NCBI GenBank assembly: GCA_017963875.1
Contig: JAGCTA010000280.1
Location: 1 to 27,800, forward strand
Direction of reading: 5' to 3'
Length of the DNA: 27,800 nt
DNA from: Victivallales bacterium
GTDB taxonomy: Bacteria; Verrucomicrobiota; Lentisphaeria; Oligosphaerales; Oligosphaeraceae
Positions 15,078 through 23,802 of this stretch are shown piece after piece (positions within the stretch are counted from its first letter, which is position 1; every line of letters begins with the position of its first letter). A program made the translations under genes and the position numbers. Below the pieces are notes generated by a model, which saw only the letters and a program-made list of their open reading frames with translations, ran no database searches and was not told the origin of the DNA.

Positions 15078-18000
15078 TCACTTTTTGCTGGGAACTGAAA
15101 GGCGGAAGAAAAGGGCGTAGTTGACTGGAATGACAATCATCGTCAAAATGGTGGCGAAGCCTAGGCCACACATGACGGTGACGGCCATCGCGGAGTAGAA
15201 GGGGTCGGCGATCAGGGGGATCATGCCCAGGACAGTAGTGGCGGCGGCCAGACCAAGGGGTCTGAGGCGCGTGACACCAGCACTGACGACAGCCTCGAAC
15301 GGCGTGTCGCCTGCGGCCAGTCGGGCGTTGATCTCATCGATAATGACAATGGCGTTCTTGATCTGCATTCCGATGAGGGAGAGCAGTCCGAGCAGGGCCA
15401 TGAAGCCGAATGGCTGCGAGAAGGAAAGCAATCCCGCGACAACGCCGATGAGGATGAGTGGAACGGTACAGAAGATAATGAGCGGCTTGCGGATGGAGTT
15501 GAAGAGGAAGACGGTGATCAGGAACATGATGACGATGATGGACGGGATTTTCGAGACAAGACCAGCGTTGGCGTCGGCGGAATTCTCTTGTTCACCACCC
15601 CATTCGGCAGTGTAACCCGCTGGGAAGGTGGTGGCGAGTTTTTCGATGTGCGGACGCAGACGCGTGAGGGCCGCGTTTGCATCGTCACCGAGACCAGGGT
15701 TGGCCTTGACAGTAAGGCATAAGAGACGGTCGCGGTGCGGGATGATCGCGTCCTCGGAGACGTTCTCGAAGCCTGATATGACCTGCATGAGCGGAATAGA
15801 CTTAGACAGTGAATCGGGGCGGAACCAGGCGGAGAGGAGGGAATCGGGATCGGATTGCTCTGACTCGGGGGCGCGTAGGAGGATGGAGATTGACTCGTCG
15901 CCTTCGAGCCAGTTGCCGATGGAGATGCCGTCAGTAGCAGTCTTGAGGGCTTCGGCGACTTCCTGGCGGGTGATGCCGAGGGTACGGAGGCGGGAAGGGG
16001 AGACGATGGGACGCAGGAGGTCTGTGCGGTTGCGCCAGGAGGACTGGACTTCGACGAGATGGCCGTCGGCTTGGAAGATGTCGAGTGCCTTCTCGCCAAG
16101 CCCTCGGAGGATGTCGGCGTCGGTACCGAGGATGCGGAGTTGAATTTTCTGTGCGTCGCCAGGACCGAGGATGAACCGCTGGCAGGAGACCATGGCGTCG
16201 GGCAGGTTGTTGGCGACGAACTCGTCGATTTGCGTGGAAAGTTCGGGAACGCGGTGATAGTCGTCGAGATCGACGAAGAGGAGGCCATAGGCGTCGTCAT
16301 CGTTTTCGGGGGAGTAGGTGAGGAGAAAGCGGAGACCACCAGTGCCCGACAATTGTGTGGTTCCTGTAACTCCATCAAGGGTACGGACATGTTCGGCGAG
16401 TGTGGAGAGCCCCTTGTCAGTGGCATAGATGGAGGAGCCCTCGGGCATCCAGAAGTGAACCATCATCTGCTTGCGGGTGGAGTCGGGGAAGAAGTTCTGC
16501 GAGACATAACCGAAACCCTTGAAGGCACCTAAGAGCAATACTAGCATGACTGCCAGGACAAAATAGCGGTGGCGGATGCAACCGACAAGGAAGGCACGGT
16601 AGACGGAGTAGAATCCGCCCGAATAAGGATCGTCGTTTTCCTTGCCCGCCTTTTTCTTCTCGGCCTTCAGGAAGTCGGCGGAGAGGAGTGGGGTGAGGGT
16701 AATCGCGAAGATCCACGAGAAGAGAAGGGAGACCATCAGGACGATGAAGAGCGAACGGCAGTATTCGCCCGATGAGTCCTGCGAGGCTCCGATGGGGGCG
16801 AAGGAGAGGATGGCGATGACGGTGCCGCCGAGGAGCGGCCACATGTTCTGCGTCACGACGTCGCAGGCGGCCTTTACCTTGCTGATACCCTTCTGGGCGG
16901 CGACCAGAACGGCGTCCGCGACGACGATGGAGTTGTCGACGAGCATTCCCAGCGCGATGATGAATGCGCCGAGCGAGATACGCTCCATCAGGACGCCCAT
17001 TTGCTTCATCACGGCGATGGTGGCCATCACCGTGAGGAGCAGCACCCCGCCGATGATGAGGCCAGAGCGCAGGCCCATGAAGAAGAGCAGCACAGCAATG
17101 ACGATGATTACCGCCTCGATCAGGTTGACCATGAAACTCGAAATGGCGGACTGAACTGTTTCGGCCTGGTTGGAGATCATGCCAATTTCAATGCCGATGG
17201 GGGTTGTGGGCTCCAGTTCATTCATGCGCGTCGCAAGGGCATTCGCCATGACAATGACGTTGCCGCCTGAAATGGTGGAGACCCCGAGGGCGATGCAGGG
17301 GTGGCCGTTGTAGCGTAGGATGGCGGAAGGCGGATCTTTGTAGCCACGGCGGATGGTCGCGATGTCGCGGAGACGCACGGAGGCGCGGTCTTTGGTGTCG
17401 CTACGGACGACGAGGAGGTCGCCCAGTTCGTCAAGGGAGGCGAGTTTGCCCGTGGGGTCGATGCGGATGTATTTGTCACCGACGGTGAGGTGTCCAGCGT
17501 TGGCCGCCTCGTTTTGTCCTGAGATTAGGGATTTGATTTCCGAAAGGGAGATGCCGAGGCTGGCGAGGCGGGCGCGGGAAATCTCGAAATAGACGACCTC
17601 GTCAATGTCGCCTGTCATGTCGATTTTGGCTACCTGGTCGCAGAGCAGCAGTTCGCGGCGTAGCGTCTTGGCGTGCTCTTTGAGTTCGGCCATGGAGTAA
17701 CCGTCACCGTAAATGACGAAATACATTCCATAGACGTCGCCGAAGTCATCGACAACGAGTGGAGTTGATGCCCCAGATGGGAGGGATGAGGCATTGTCAT
17801 TGACCTTGCGGCGTAGTTCATCCCAGACTTGCGGGAGTTCCGCCTTGCCGTATTGGTCCTTCATCTCGACGGAGATGATGGAACGGCCAGGGTAGGATGT
17901 GGAGGTGACTTGCTTGACCTGACCCATCTGCTGGATGGCGGTTTCAATGGGATCAGTCAGTTCTGAGGCCACCTCGGCGGCGGTGGCACCAGGCCAGTAT

Positions 18001-18146
18001 GTAATGATCTGGGCGGTCTTGATGGTGAATTCGGGATCCTCAAGGCGACCGATGGAGAGGTAGGCGAGGATACCTGCCACGAAAATGGAGAGTGACAGCG
18101 TCCAGGTGAGGATTTTACGGTCGATACAGAATTGTGCGATATTCAT
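15078..18146 (-). CDS. RND-family efflux pump, inner-membrane permease
   Basis: Predicted 1022-residue proton-driven exporter of the AcrB/HAE type, of normal length. The first helix is residues ~10-32. The two large periplasmic loops begin at WPGATAAEVASELTDPIETA (51-70) and after helix 7. The TM4 region reads IIALGMLVDNSIVVADAVL with Asp404; the second acidic residue of AcrB's Asp pair is Asn405 here, a substitution seen in many RND pumps. The C-terminal half repeats the fold (FGFMALLGLLSLIGMQIKNA). It works with the adaptor and outer-membrane protein encoded just upstream to export compounds across both membranes. Substrates cannot be predicted. No ribosome-binding site is obvious at 18146. 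Confidence 0.95.
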   Translation of the reverse strand: MNIAQFCIDRKILTWTLSLSIFVAGILAYLSIGRLEDPEFTIKTAQIITYWPGATAAEVASELTDPIETAIQQMGQVKQVTSTSYPGRSIISVEMKDQYGKAELPQVWDELRRKVNDNASSLPSGASTPLVVDDFGDVYGMYFVIYGDGYSMAELKEHAKTLRRELLLCDQVAKIDMTGDIDEVVYFEISRARLASLGISLSEIKSLISGQNEAANAGHLTVGDKYIRIDPTGKLASLDELGDLLVVRSDTKDRASVRLRDIATIRRGYKDPPSAILRYNGHPCIALGVSTISGGNVIVMANALATRMNELEPTTPIGIEIGMISNQAETVQSAISSFMVNLIEAVIIVIAVLLFFMGLRSGLIIGGVLLLTVMATIAVMKQMGVLMERISLGAFIIALGMLVDNSIVVADAVLVAAQKGISKVKAACDVVTQNMWPLLGGTVIAILSFAPIGASQDSSGEYCRSLFIVLMVSLLFSWIFAITLTPLLSADFLKAEKKKAGKENDDPYSGGFYSVYRAFLVGCIRHRYFVLAVMLVLLLGAFKGFGYVSQNFFPDSTRKQMMVHFWMPEGSSIYATDKGLSTLAEHVRTLDGVTGTTQLSGTGGLRFLLTYSPENDDDAYGLLFVDLDDYHRVPELSTQIDEFVANNLPDAMVSCQRFILGPGDAQKIQLRILGTDADILRGLGEKALDIFQADGHLVEVQSSWRNRTDLLRPIVSPSRLRTLGITRQEVAEALKTATDGISIGNWLEGDESISILLRAPESEQSDPDSLLSAWFRPDSLSKSIPLMQVISGFENVSEDAIIPHRDRLLCLTVKANPGLGDDANAALTRLRPHIEKLATTFPAGYTAEWGGEQENSADANAGLVSKIPSIIVIMFLITVFLFNSIRKPLIIFCTVPLILIGVVAGLLSFSQPFGFMALLGLLSLIGMQIKNAIVIIDEINARLAAGDTPFEAVVSAGVTRLRPLGLAAATTVLGMIPLIADPFYSAMAVTVMCGLGFATILTMIVIPVNYALFFRLSVPSKK

Positions 18147-18223
18147 GGCGAGAGGGTGCGGGTGGCTGCGGGATGGTTTATGATTGAAGAGTTTCGCCTA
18201 AGGTCTTACTGCTTGGAATTCAG

Positions 18224-19453
18224 TCACTGATTTTCGGACTGGGAAGCGGCGGGCTTTGCATCTGCGGCGGGCTTTGCATCTGCGGCGGGCTTTGCATCTG
18301 CGGCGGGCTTTGCATCTGCGGCGGGCTTTGCATCTGCGGCGGGCTTTGCATCTGCGGCGGCAGACTCTTCAAGGAGGCGGACGATGCGGCCTTCGGTGAG
18401 GACGGTGACGCCTGCGACGGCGATGCGCTCACCAGCATTCAGCCCCTTTGAGATGAAGATGTCGGTTCCTGAGCGGCTGCCAAGTGTTACGGGCGCGCGA
18501 TGAACGGTGTATGTGCCGTCGCCGTTGTCGTCAAGACGCCAGACGAAAGACGTTCCGTCGGCTGCGTTGCCAACGGCATCGGAGGGAACCGAGAGGAGAC
18601 CTTCGGCTGCCTTGGGAATGGTTGCCTCGGGGACGATGGCAGTGACGGTGACGGTCATGCCTGGTCTGACTTCGAGGTCTTTGGGGGCGTCGAGGGTGAA
18701 GGTGGCGCGATAGGTATGCGTGATGGGGTCGGCAACTTGGGCGGCGTCTTTGACGCGGACGGGGAAAGTACGACCTGGAAGTGAGTCGAAACTGGCCTCA
18801 AACACGAAATTGGAGCGGATGGCTACAGGGGCGGAAAGTACGTATGATTCGGGGACGGAGACAGCCAAGTCCAGGGCGGACAGATCCTGTAACTTGAGAA
18901 TGGGAGTGCCTGAGGTGATTGTGTCGTAGTTGTTGGCATACGTGTTGGAAATGACGCCAGAGAAACTGGCCTTGAGGCGAGTGTCTTCAAGTGCCTTGCG
19001 GGCAATCTCAAGAGAGGCGCGTGCCTTGTCTGCACTGGCCTTGGCGCGTGAATAATCCTCTTTCGAAACGGCATTTTTCGCGGCTTTAATGCGCTCAAAA
19101 CTGGATTCCGCCTGGCCGAGTTCGGCTTCGGCGTTTTTGACCTGGTTAGCATAGTCGCGGTCGTCGAGGCGTGCGAGTATATCGCCTTTGTTAACTTGCT
19201 GTCCCCTATTGACAGGAAATTCGATGATGCGTCCGCTTACCTCGAAGGAGAGATCGACGCCAGCGTTGGCGTCCACGACACCAGGGAAGTGCAGGGATGG
19301 CATGGCTTTAGGTGTGCCGACCACAATCGACTTGATGGGGCGCACGGGCGGCGGTGTGTTGTCGTCGTCAGGCGTGCCACCGTGGTAGAGGAATACCGCG
19401 GCGACGGCGGCAAGCAACAGAATGAGGGAGAAAATGCGGACGACGAGTTTCAT
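18224..19453 (-). CDS. RND efflux periplasmic adaptor (membrane fusion protein)
   Basis: Predicted 409-residue adaptor linking the pump to the outer-membrane channel. One N-terminal hydrophobic helix (about 5-25) acts as anchor or signal peptide. Two lipoyl half-motifs (GRIIEFPVNRGQQVNKGDIL near 75 and LKASFSGVISNTYANNYDTI near 160) flank a helical hairpin of ~60 residues, and a beta-barrel (PESYVL onward) follows. The tail is odd: six exact copies of the hexapeptide AADAKP encoded by an 18-bp tandem repeat. AGGAAAG precedes the start. It lies 24 bp after the outer-membrane factor gene and 77 bp before the pump gene, in one operon. Confidence 0.93.
   Translation of the reverse strand: MKLVVRIFSLILLLAAVAAVFLYHGGTPDDDNTPPPVRPIKSIVVGTPKAMPSLHFPGVVDANAGVDLSFEVSGRIIEFPVNRGQQVNKGDILARLDDRDYANQVKNAEAELGQAESSFERIKAAKNAVSKEDYSRAKASADKARASLEIARKALEDTRLKASFSGVISNTYANNYDTITSGTPILKLQDLSALDLAVSVPESYVLSAPVAIRSNFVFEASFDSLPGRTFPVRVKDAAQVADPITHTYRATFTLDAPKDLEVRPGMTVTVTAIVPEATIPKAAEGLLSVPSDAVGNAADGTSFVWRLDDNGDGTYTVHRAPVTLGSRSGTDIFISKGLNAGERIAVAGVTVLTEGRIVRLLEESAAADAKPAADAKPAADAKPAADAKPAADAKPAADAKPAASQSENQ
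18246..18353 (-). repeat. 18-bp tandem repeat, six perfect copies
   Basis: The plus-strand unit GCGGCGGGCTTTGCATCT repeats six times without a mismatch over 108 bp, inside the 3' end of the adaptor gene. The unit is a whole number of codons, so copy-number change would lengthen or shorten the AADAKP tail without breaking the frame. The absence of any mismatch suggests recent expansion. Confidence 0.95.
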
Positions 19454-19477
19454 GGTTTTCTTTCCTATTTTATGTGG

Positions 19478-20926
19478 TTAATGTTTTTCTGATTCGGATT
19501 CAACTGCTTGGGAAGATGTCGGGCCACCAAACGACTGCCAGACATCGATGAGGGCGGAGGCTGCAAAGCCGATGCCCTGTGCAAGGTTATCTTGGTTGGA
19601 CGCGAGTTGGCGTTGCATGTCGAGGACGTTCTGGAAGTCGGTCAAGCCTGAGCGGTAGAGGGATTCGGCAAGGTTGTTGGCATTTTCTGCGGCGGTGACA
19701 GCGGCACGGAGGTCGGCGAGAACGGCGTTTGCGGCACGGTGGGAGGAGAGTGCGGTTTCGCATTCGCATGCGGCGGTGAGGACGGTTTGGCGGAAGTCTT
19801 CCTCGGCTGCGCGGGCGCTGGCTTCGTAGGAGCGGACTTGGTTGCGGAGGCGTCCCGCAGTAAAGATCGGCCATTCAACGACGGGGCCGATAGAGTAGTT
19901 CTGGGCATTTGACGTGAAGAGACGACTGGTGCCGACGGCCGAGAAGGCAAAGGATCCATTGAGCGAAATCTTTGGGAAGAACTCTGCTTTGGCTGCACCG
20001 ATGCTGGCGACTGCGGCATGGATGCGATGGGCTGCGGCGGCAACATCGGGACGGTTGCGGAGAACGTCGGCGGGGACGGAGGAGGGGAGCGTGGCCTCCT
20101 CGGGAAGCGGGACGGGGGCGGCTTTGCGGAGGGCTTCCTGTGAGCCGGGATAACCGCCGACGAGTATGGCGATGGAGTGGAGCGCGGCATCGATTTTCGC
20201 TTCGATGGGCGGGATGTTGGCGCGGGTGGAAGCGAGGTTCATTTCGGCCTGGCGGAGGTCAAGTTCGCCGCTTAGGCCAGTTTCGTAGCGAGTGCGGACA
20301 AGATCAAGTGTCTTGGTCTGGAGTGCGACGTTCTTTTGGGCATAGTCAAGGCGTGCTTGGAGGGTGCGGAGGGAAATGTAGGAAGAGGCGAGGCTGGCGG
20401 AAAGGATAAGGCGGGAAGAACGGACATCCTGTGCGGAGGCGGAGAACTCGGCGGAAGCGGACTCGACATTGCGCCTGACGCGTCCCCAGAAGTCGAGTTC
20501 CCACTGGAAGGAGATGCCTGGCTTGTAGAGCCAGTCGGGGTTGTTGGGGTATTTGGTGGAGGTTCGTACTTCACCAGTCTGCCTATCGTAGTTGACGGAG
20601 GCGGAGACATCAAGGGATGGGGCGTAGTCGGCGCGGGCGATGCCTAGTTGTGCGGCGGAGGCGTCAAGCCGAGCGATGGTCGCGGCGAGCGAGGGGTTTT
20701 GGGCGAGGAGGGCTGTTTCCAGAGCGTCAAGGACGGGGTCGTTGAAGACTGACCACCATGGTGCACCGTCGGCGAGAGGGGAGCCAGCAGGAGCGTTGTC
20801 AGTAGACCATGTCTCTGGACCGTCCCATTTGGGGGATTCGTAGTCGGGACCGAGGGAGACGCAACTGGCAAGTAGGAGGCCAAGGGCAGCGGTAAGGAGA
20901 ATTTTAGTGATGGAAAAGATTTTCAT
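19478..20926 (-). CDS. RND efflux outer-membrane factor, NodT-type lipoprotein
   Basis: Predicted 482-residue OprM/TolC-like channel. The N-terminus is a lipoprotein signal with lipobox LLASC (Cys22). It is followed by SLGPDYESPKW, typical of this family, and the DAPWW-like region GAPWWSVFNDPVLDALETAL. Two long helical repeats follow, with the family stretches RYETGLSGELDLRQAEMNLA, VPADVLRNRPDVAAAAHRIH and YRSGLTDFQNVLDMQRQLA. ATG 20926 was chosen because the signal peptide begins there; an upstream in-frame ATG at 21010 would bury it. It is the first gene of the outer-membrane factor-adaptor-pump operon, an order different from the usual adaptor-pump-channel. Confidence 0.93.
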   Translation of the reverse strand: MKIFSITKILLTAALGLLLASCVSLGPDYESPKWDGPETWSTDNAPAGSPLADGAPWWSVFNDPVLDALETALLAQNPSLAATIARLDASAAQLGIARADYAPSLDVSASVNYDRQTGEVRTSTKYPNNPDWLYKPGISFQWELDFWGRVRRNVESASAEFSASAQDVRSSRLILSASLASSYISLRTLQARLDYAQKNVALQTKTLDLVRTRYETGLSGELDLRQAEMNLASTRANIPPIEAKIDAALHSIAILVGGYPGSQEALRKAAPVPLPEEATLPSSVPADVLRNRPDVAAAAHRIHAAVASIGAAKAEFFPKISLNGSFAFSAVGTSRLFTSNAQNYSIGPVVEWPIFTAGRLRNQVRSYEASARAAEEDFRQTVLTAACECETALSSHRAANAVLADLRAAVTAAENANNLAESLYRSGLTDFQNVLDMQRQLASNQDNLAQGIGFAASALIDVWQSFGGPTSSQAVESESEKH

Positions 20927-21118
20927 GGTCTGTTTGTGCCACCATGCTTGGTGACTCGGTTTAATTCTGATAGAGACAGAGATTCCAAATGTCATCGCTT
21001 GTGTTTTCAAAAGTTATTGATAAAAAGGAAAAACATAAAATAATATTTCAAGAGTATTTTGCAATGTAAAATATACTATGTTTTGTTATGTGTTAATTGT
21101 AATTTTAACCACTAATCA

Positions 21119-21853
21119 CTACTCAAAATGGCAGTTATAGGGCCCCAGGGTACGTCCACCGTCAACGGGCATGTCAATGCCTGTGATATAACCAGCCTCC
21201 TCTGACGCCAGGAATGCAACTGCCCTTGCAATCTCGTCGCCTGTTCCATTGCGGCCTATCCATGTGCCAGGGCATTCTCTTTTTTCATGGCCGATCCATC
21301 CAGGGGAAATGCTGTTGACCGTGATGTTTTTCTTTGCCAGTTCCATTGCCAATGTCTTAGTAAGAAGAATGATGCCTCCTTTGCTTGCAGAATAGGCCGT
21401 TGCGCCTGGAAGTCCGACTTCGCCTGCAATGGAGGCGATGTTGATGATCCGTCCATAACCAGCCTGTAGCATGCTGTCAAGAAAAGCACGTGTGACACGG
21501 AATGTGCCATTGAGGTTTGTATTTATGATCTTGTCCCATTCTTCATCGCTGGTTTCTATAAAGCGGTAGAACTTGACGTAGCCAGCATTGTTGACTAGGA
21601 TATCGATTTTTCCGAATGTTTCCAGTATCTTCTGGGATGCTTTTTTGATGGATTCTGGATTTGCAATGTCCATCACAAATGCCGATGCCTTGAATCCTTC
21701 TTGCTTGAAATCGGATTTCACTTGTGCAAGGCGTTCAGGGTCCAGATCAGTCAGGATAATTGTCATTCCCTGCTTGCCAAGTTCTCTGCAAATGCATTGC
21801 CCTATATTTCCAGCCGCGCCTGTCACGACTGCAACCCGATTTTGAAATTCCAT
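21119..21853 (-). CDS. Short-chain dehydrogenase/reductase, FabG-like
   Basis: Predicted 244-residue classical SDR oxidoreductase. The cofactor motif is TGAAGNIG (11-18), NNAG is at 88-91, and the catalytic residues are Ser141, Tyr154 and Lys158 (YSASK). The C-terminal FLASEEAGYITGIDMPVDGG is typical. Asp36 after the second strand (LTDLD) favours NAD over NADP (inference). The substrate is unknown; a sugar or hydroxy-acid dehydrogenase is as likely as a fatty-acid enzyme. AAGGA lies about 6 bp before the start. It sits alone between the efflux operon and the hairpin-rich region. Confidence 0.92.
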   Translation of the reverse strand: MEFQNRVAVVTGAAGNIGQCICRELGKQGMTIILTDLDPERLAQVKSDFKQEGFKASAFVMDIANPESIKKASQKILETFGKIDILVNNAGYVKFYRFIETSDEEWDKIINTNLNGTFRVTRAFLDSMLQAGYGRIINIASIAGEVGLPGATAYSASKGGIILLTKTLAMELAKKNITVNSISPGWIGHEKRECPGTWIGRNGTGDEIARAVAFLASEEAGYITGIDMPVDGGRTLGPYNCHFE

Positions 21854-22518
21854 ATTTTTTCCTTATTGTAAATGGTTAAAATATAAATTGCGATACGTCG
21901 AATTGCTGGGATGCCACAACTGTTTGACCGCTATTTATAATTTCTGTGCTGGTTACTCCAAAACCGTACAAATCGTTTTTTGATTTTCAGAGGTTCGGTC
22001 ACTTGAAAATAGGGTGTTTTGTTGGGCTCACCCCCCAAGCCATCTTTTTTTAAGGCATTTGCCTTGCCAGAGCAAAGTCTGGTGGTGATCGCCTGACCTT
22101 GCGGAATCGTGGCGGTTTTCAAGCGGCCGCCTAAGTTTCAGTTCGGTCAATGCATTGGCTTTTCCTCGGCAGGTTGCGTTCCCACAAAGCCTGTCGAGGA
22201 ATAGTCGTTTTTTTACTGTAACTAAGATTTCAGCGATTTCAATACGTTTTTTCTCCATTTACTGCCTTACTTGATTATCCGGTCGCGCTCCGTCTGGATC
22301 TGGACGTGCCTTCCCTCAAGACGGGCACGGGGCGTGACGTATCCAACTTAGTGAAAATGGTGCCGATGAAACTATGGAGGCGTCATTACGTTCCAGCGGA
22401 GAGTTCGAACTAAAAGCCATAGGATATGGTCTAATTGCCAACCCAAAAGAGATATATTCCTCATGGGCACGCGCAAGGCATAGTACAGTTATATGGTCTT
22501 TGGTATTGCGGCATATCC
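21854..22518. other. Hairpin-rich intergenic region
   Basis: No intact gene is visible. 21854-22021 is AT-rich and probably carries the promoter of the minus-strand SDR gene. 22022-22199 holds five hairpins in a row (separate entry). 22260-22518 looks like decayed coding DNA: a plus-strand frame around 22344-22510 has protein-like composition (LSENGADETMEASL) but no recognised domain and no start. It runs up to the sigma-54 activator fragment in a different frame. Confidence 0.5.
22022..22199. repeat. Cluster of five consecutive hairpins
   Basis: Stems seen: TTGGG/CCCAA (22022-22038); the palindrome AAGGCATTTGCCTT (22052-22065); CCAGA/TCTGG (22067-22082); GGCGG/CCGCC (22111-22131); and CCTCGGCAGG/CCTGTCGAGG with one mismatch (22164-22199). 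Five stems in 178 bp are more than I expect by chance. The region may be a REP-like repeat array or a structured RNA. Minus-strand open frames through it are low-complexity and not gene-like. Confidence 0.5.
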
Positions 22519-22626
22519 TTCCTCGACGAAATCTGTGAACTGCCTCTGCAGGCACAGGGATTGCTCCTGCGGGTTCTGGCGGAGAGCCGATTCCAGCGCC
22601 TTGGGGAGAATACCGGCGTTGTCGTG
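22519..22626 (+). pseudogene. Fragment of a sigma-54-dependent activator AAA+ domain
   Basis: Thirty-six codons read FLDEICELPLQAQGLLLRVL followed by AESRFQRLGENTGVVV. This is the Walker B region of NtrC/RtcR-type activators (FLDEIGELPL...LLRVLQE..F.R.G). No Walker A lies upstream in any frame, and the match ends just before the convergent YopX-like gene. It is a gene relic. The parent could be RtcR, whose gene usually sits beside rtcB, but the wording is closer to generic NtrC-type activators. Confidence 0.75.
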
Positions 22627-22629
22627 GTG

Positions 22630-23106
22630 TTACTCCCTTTTGAGATTGTTTTTATATGCTTTGGCTATTATCGCCATTATTTCATCGACCTTTTTGTCCT
22701 CGGTTGTGATCCTTCTGACTTCCTGCTCAACAAGAGACATATCAATTCCATGGAACACATTGCCCACAACCAGACTGTTCTCAAAGGTAACCATGCTGCT
22801 ATAGCCTCCCTGCTCGTCACGACACAGGAACTCCCCTCCGCCGAACACCACGGCGCCTATCCAGCCTTCGTCAATCAGCATCAAAAAGTCGCCCTCGTAT
22901 ATCTCGTGCTTATCCCTGTCGAGACAGCCCGTCCACTCCTGTAACTGAACATTTTCCATTGGCAGACCATCTTCACCGATGACCTGCGTTCCATGTTCGT
23001 TTACGACAAGACGGCATTCATACACGAATGCGCTGCCGTCCCATACCCGAAACTTCAATGGTTTCCTTCTTTCGTACCACATCTTGTTTTCCATGGTTTT
23101 TATCAT
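22630..23106 (-). CDS. YopX-family protein
   Basis: Predicted 158-residue protein matching the YopX family found mainly in phages and prophages, function unknown. The family pattern is clear: LKFRVWDGSAFVYECRL, then LQEWTGCLDRDKHEIYEGDF, a strand-rich middle (IGAVVFGGGEFLC) and VVGNVFHGIDMSL. The C-terminal ~35 residues are helical and charged. The start at 23106 has GAAGG about 7 bp upstream, only 10 bp after the rtcB stop, so the two were translated from one message. Its presence suggests phage or prophage ancestry for this segment. Confidence 0.8.
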   Translation of the reverse strand: MIKTMENKMWYERRKPLKFRVWDGSAFVYECRLVVNEHGTQVIGEDGLPMENVQLQEWTGCLDRDKHEIYEGDFLMLIDEGWIGAVVFGGGEFLCRDEQGGYSSMVTFENSLVVGNVFHGIDMSLVEQEVRRITTEDKKVDEIMAIIAKAYKNNLKRE

Positions 23107-23116
23107 CAGAATACCT

Positions 23117-23643
23117 TCATCCCTTCAACACAGCCAGTGGCACAAGGCGTACCAGTGGCTCCACAAGATCAGCTTCTACCTCAATGACATCGTCAATGGG
23201 CTTGTATGCCTGAGACACCTCCGAGAGGTCAAGAAGCCCCTTGTGCCTTTTGTCAATGCCTCTGTGTTTTCTCCATCGCTCAAAGACAATTCTCTCCATT
23301 GCGGCATTGCATTCTTCAATGCTGAGAGTCGCACTGGCGACGGCACGGCTCTGCGCTCACGCATATCCGAGAGTTGTTCAGCAGGAATATTCGTCTGTAC
23401 TGCCACCATGCCACAGCCGATATCGACACCAACGGCACTTGGCAATATGGCGTTATCAGCGGCAATGACGCCGCCGATGGGCATGCCATTGCCAATATGA
23501 CAATCAGGCATCAGCGCCACATGGCATTCAAGCACGGGATGACACGCCAGATTCATCGCCTGACGAAGCGTACCCTCTTCAATGCTTGCGCACCAGCTTT
23601 TTATCGGAATTCTAAACTGCTCCTCATTTTTGACCCATTTCAT
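23117..23643 (-). pseudogene. rtcB: RtcB RNA ligase with internal deletion and frameshift
   Basis: RtcB joins RNA 2',3'-cyclic phosphate ends to 5'-OH ends. From ATG 23643 (GGAGG seven bases upstream) the normal N-terminus is present: MKWVKNEEQF, LMPDCHIGNGMPIGGVI and AVGVDIGCGMVAVQTN, with metal-ligand Asp and Cys. It then jumps at about 23350 to the family's C-terminus in another frame: SRAVASATLSIEECNAAMER, later SQAYKPIDDVIEVEADLVEP and LAVLKG before the stop at 23117. About 220 residues of the usual ~400, including the catalytic histidine region, are gone and the junction is out of frame. The gene cannot make a ligase. Good conservation at both ends suggests recent loss. Confidence 0.88.
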
Positions 23644-23764
23644 TCCTTTACCTCCATGGCTTTTTTCTCTCATCTCACATTTTGTTTCTCTTTTTTGCAT
23701 TTCTGTCTTTGTTTGTCAGTAGAATCACATTTCCCCGCGCATATTAACCTAAAACAAACGTATT

Positions 23765-23792
23765 TCCTCCTTCTGAAACCTTGTCAGGAGGA
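23765..23792 (-). other. Hairpin between the LRV gene and the rtcB relic
   Basis: TCCTC/GAGGA and an inner CTGA/TCAG stem form a bulged hairpin 11-38 bp after the stop of the LRV-repeat gene. On the minus strand it is followed by AAATACGTTTGTTTT. It may be a weak terminator separating the LRV gene from rtcB. Confidence 0.35.
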
Positions 23793-23802
23793 TAGTATCA
23801 AC

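Noticed and set aside
15518..16426. A 302-codon minus-strand frame inside the RND pump gene
   Set aside because: It is an out-of-frame shadow, very rich in Ser and Pro, within a gene that matches the RND family along its whole length.
22028..22258. A 76-codon minus-strand open frame
   Set aside because: It runs straight through the hairpin cluster, and its composition follows the palindromes rather than any protein family.
22281..22420. Possible group II intron or transposase end
   Set aside because: No domain V-like hairpin, reverse-transcriptase motif or transposase motif could be identified.
22627..22944. Plus-strand continuation of the sigma-54 activator frame
   Set aside because: The match to the AAA+ domain stops at about 22626. 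The rest is antisense to the YopX-like gene.
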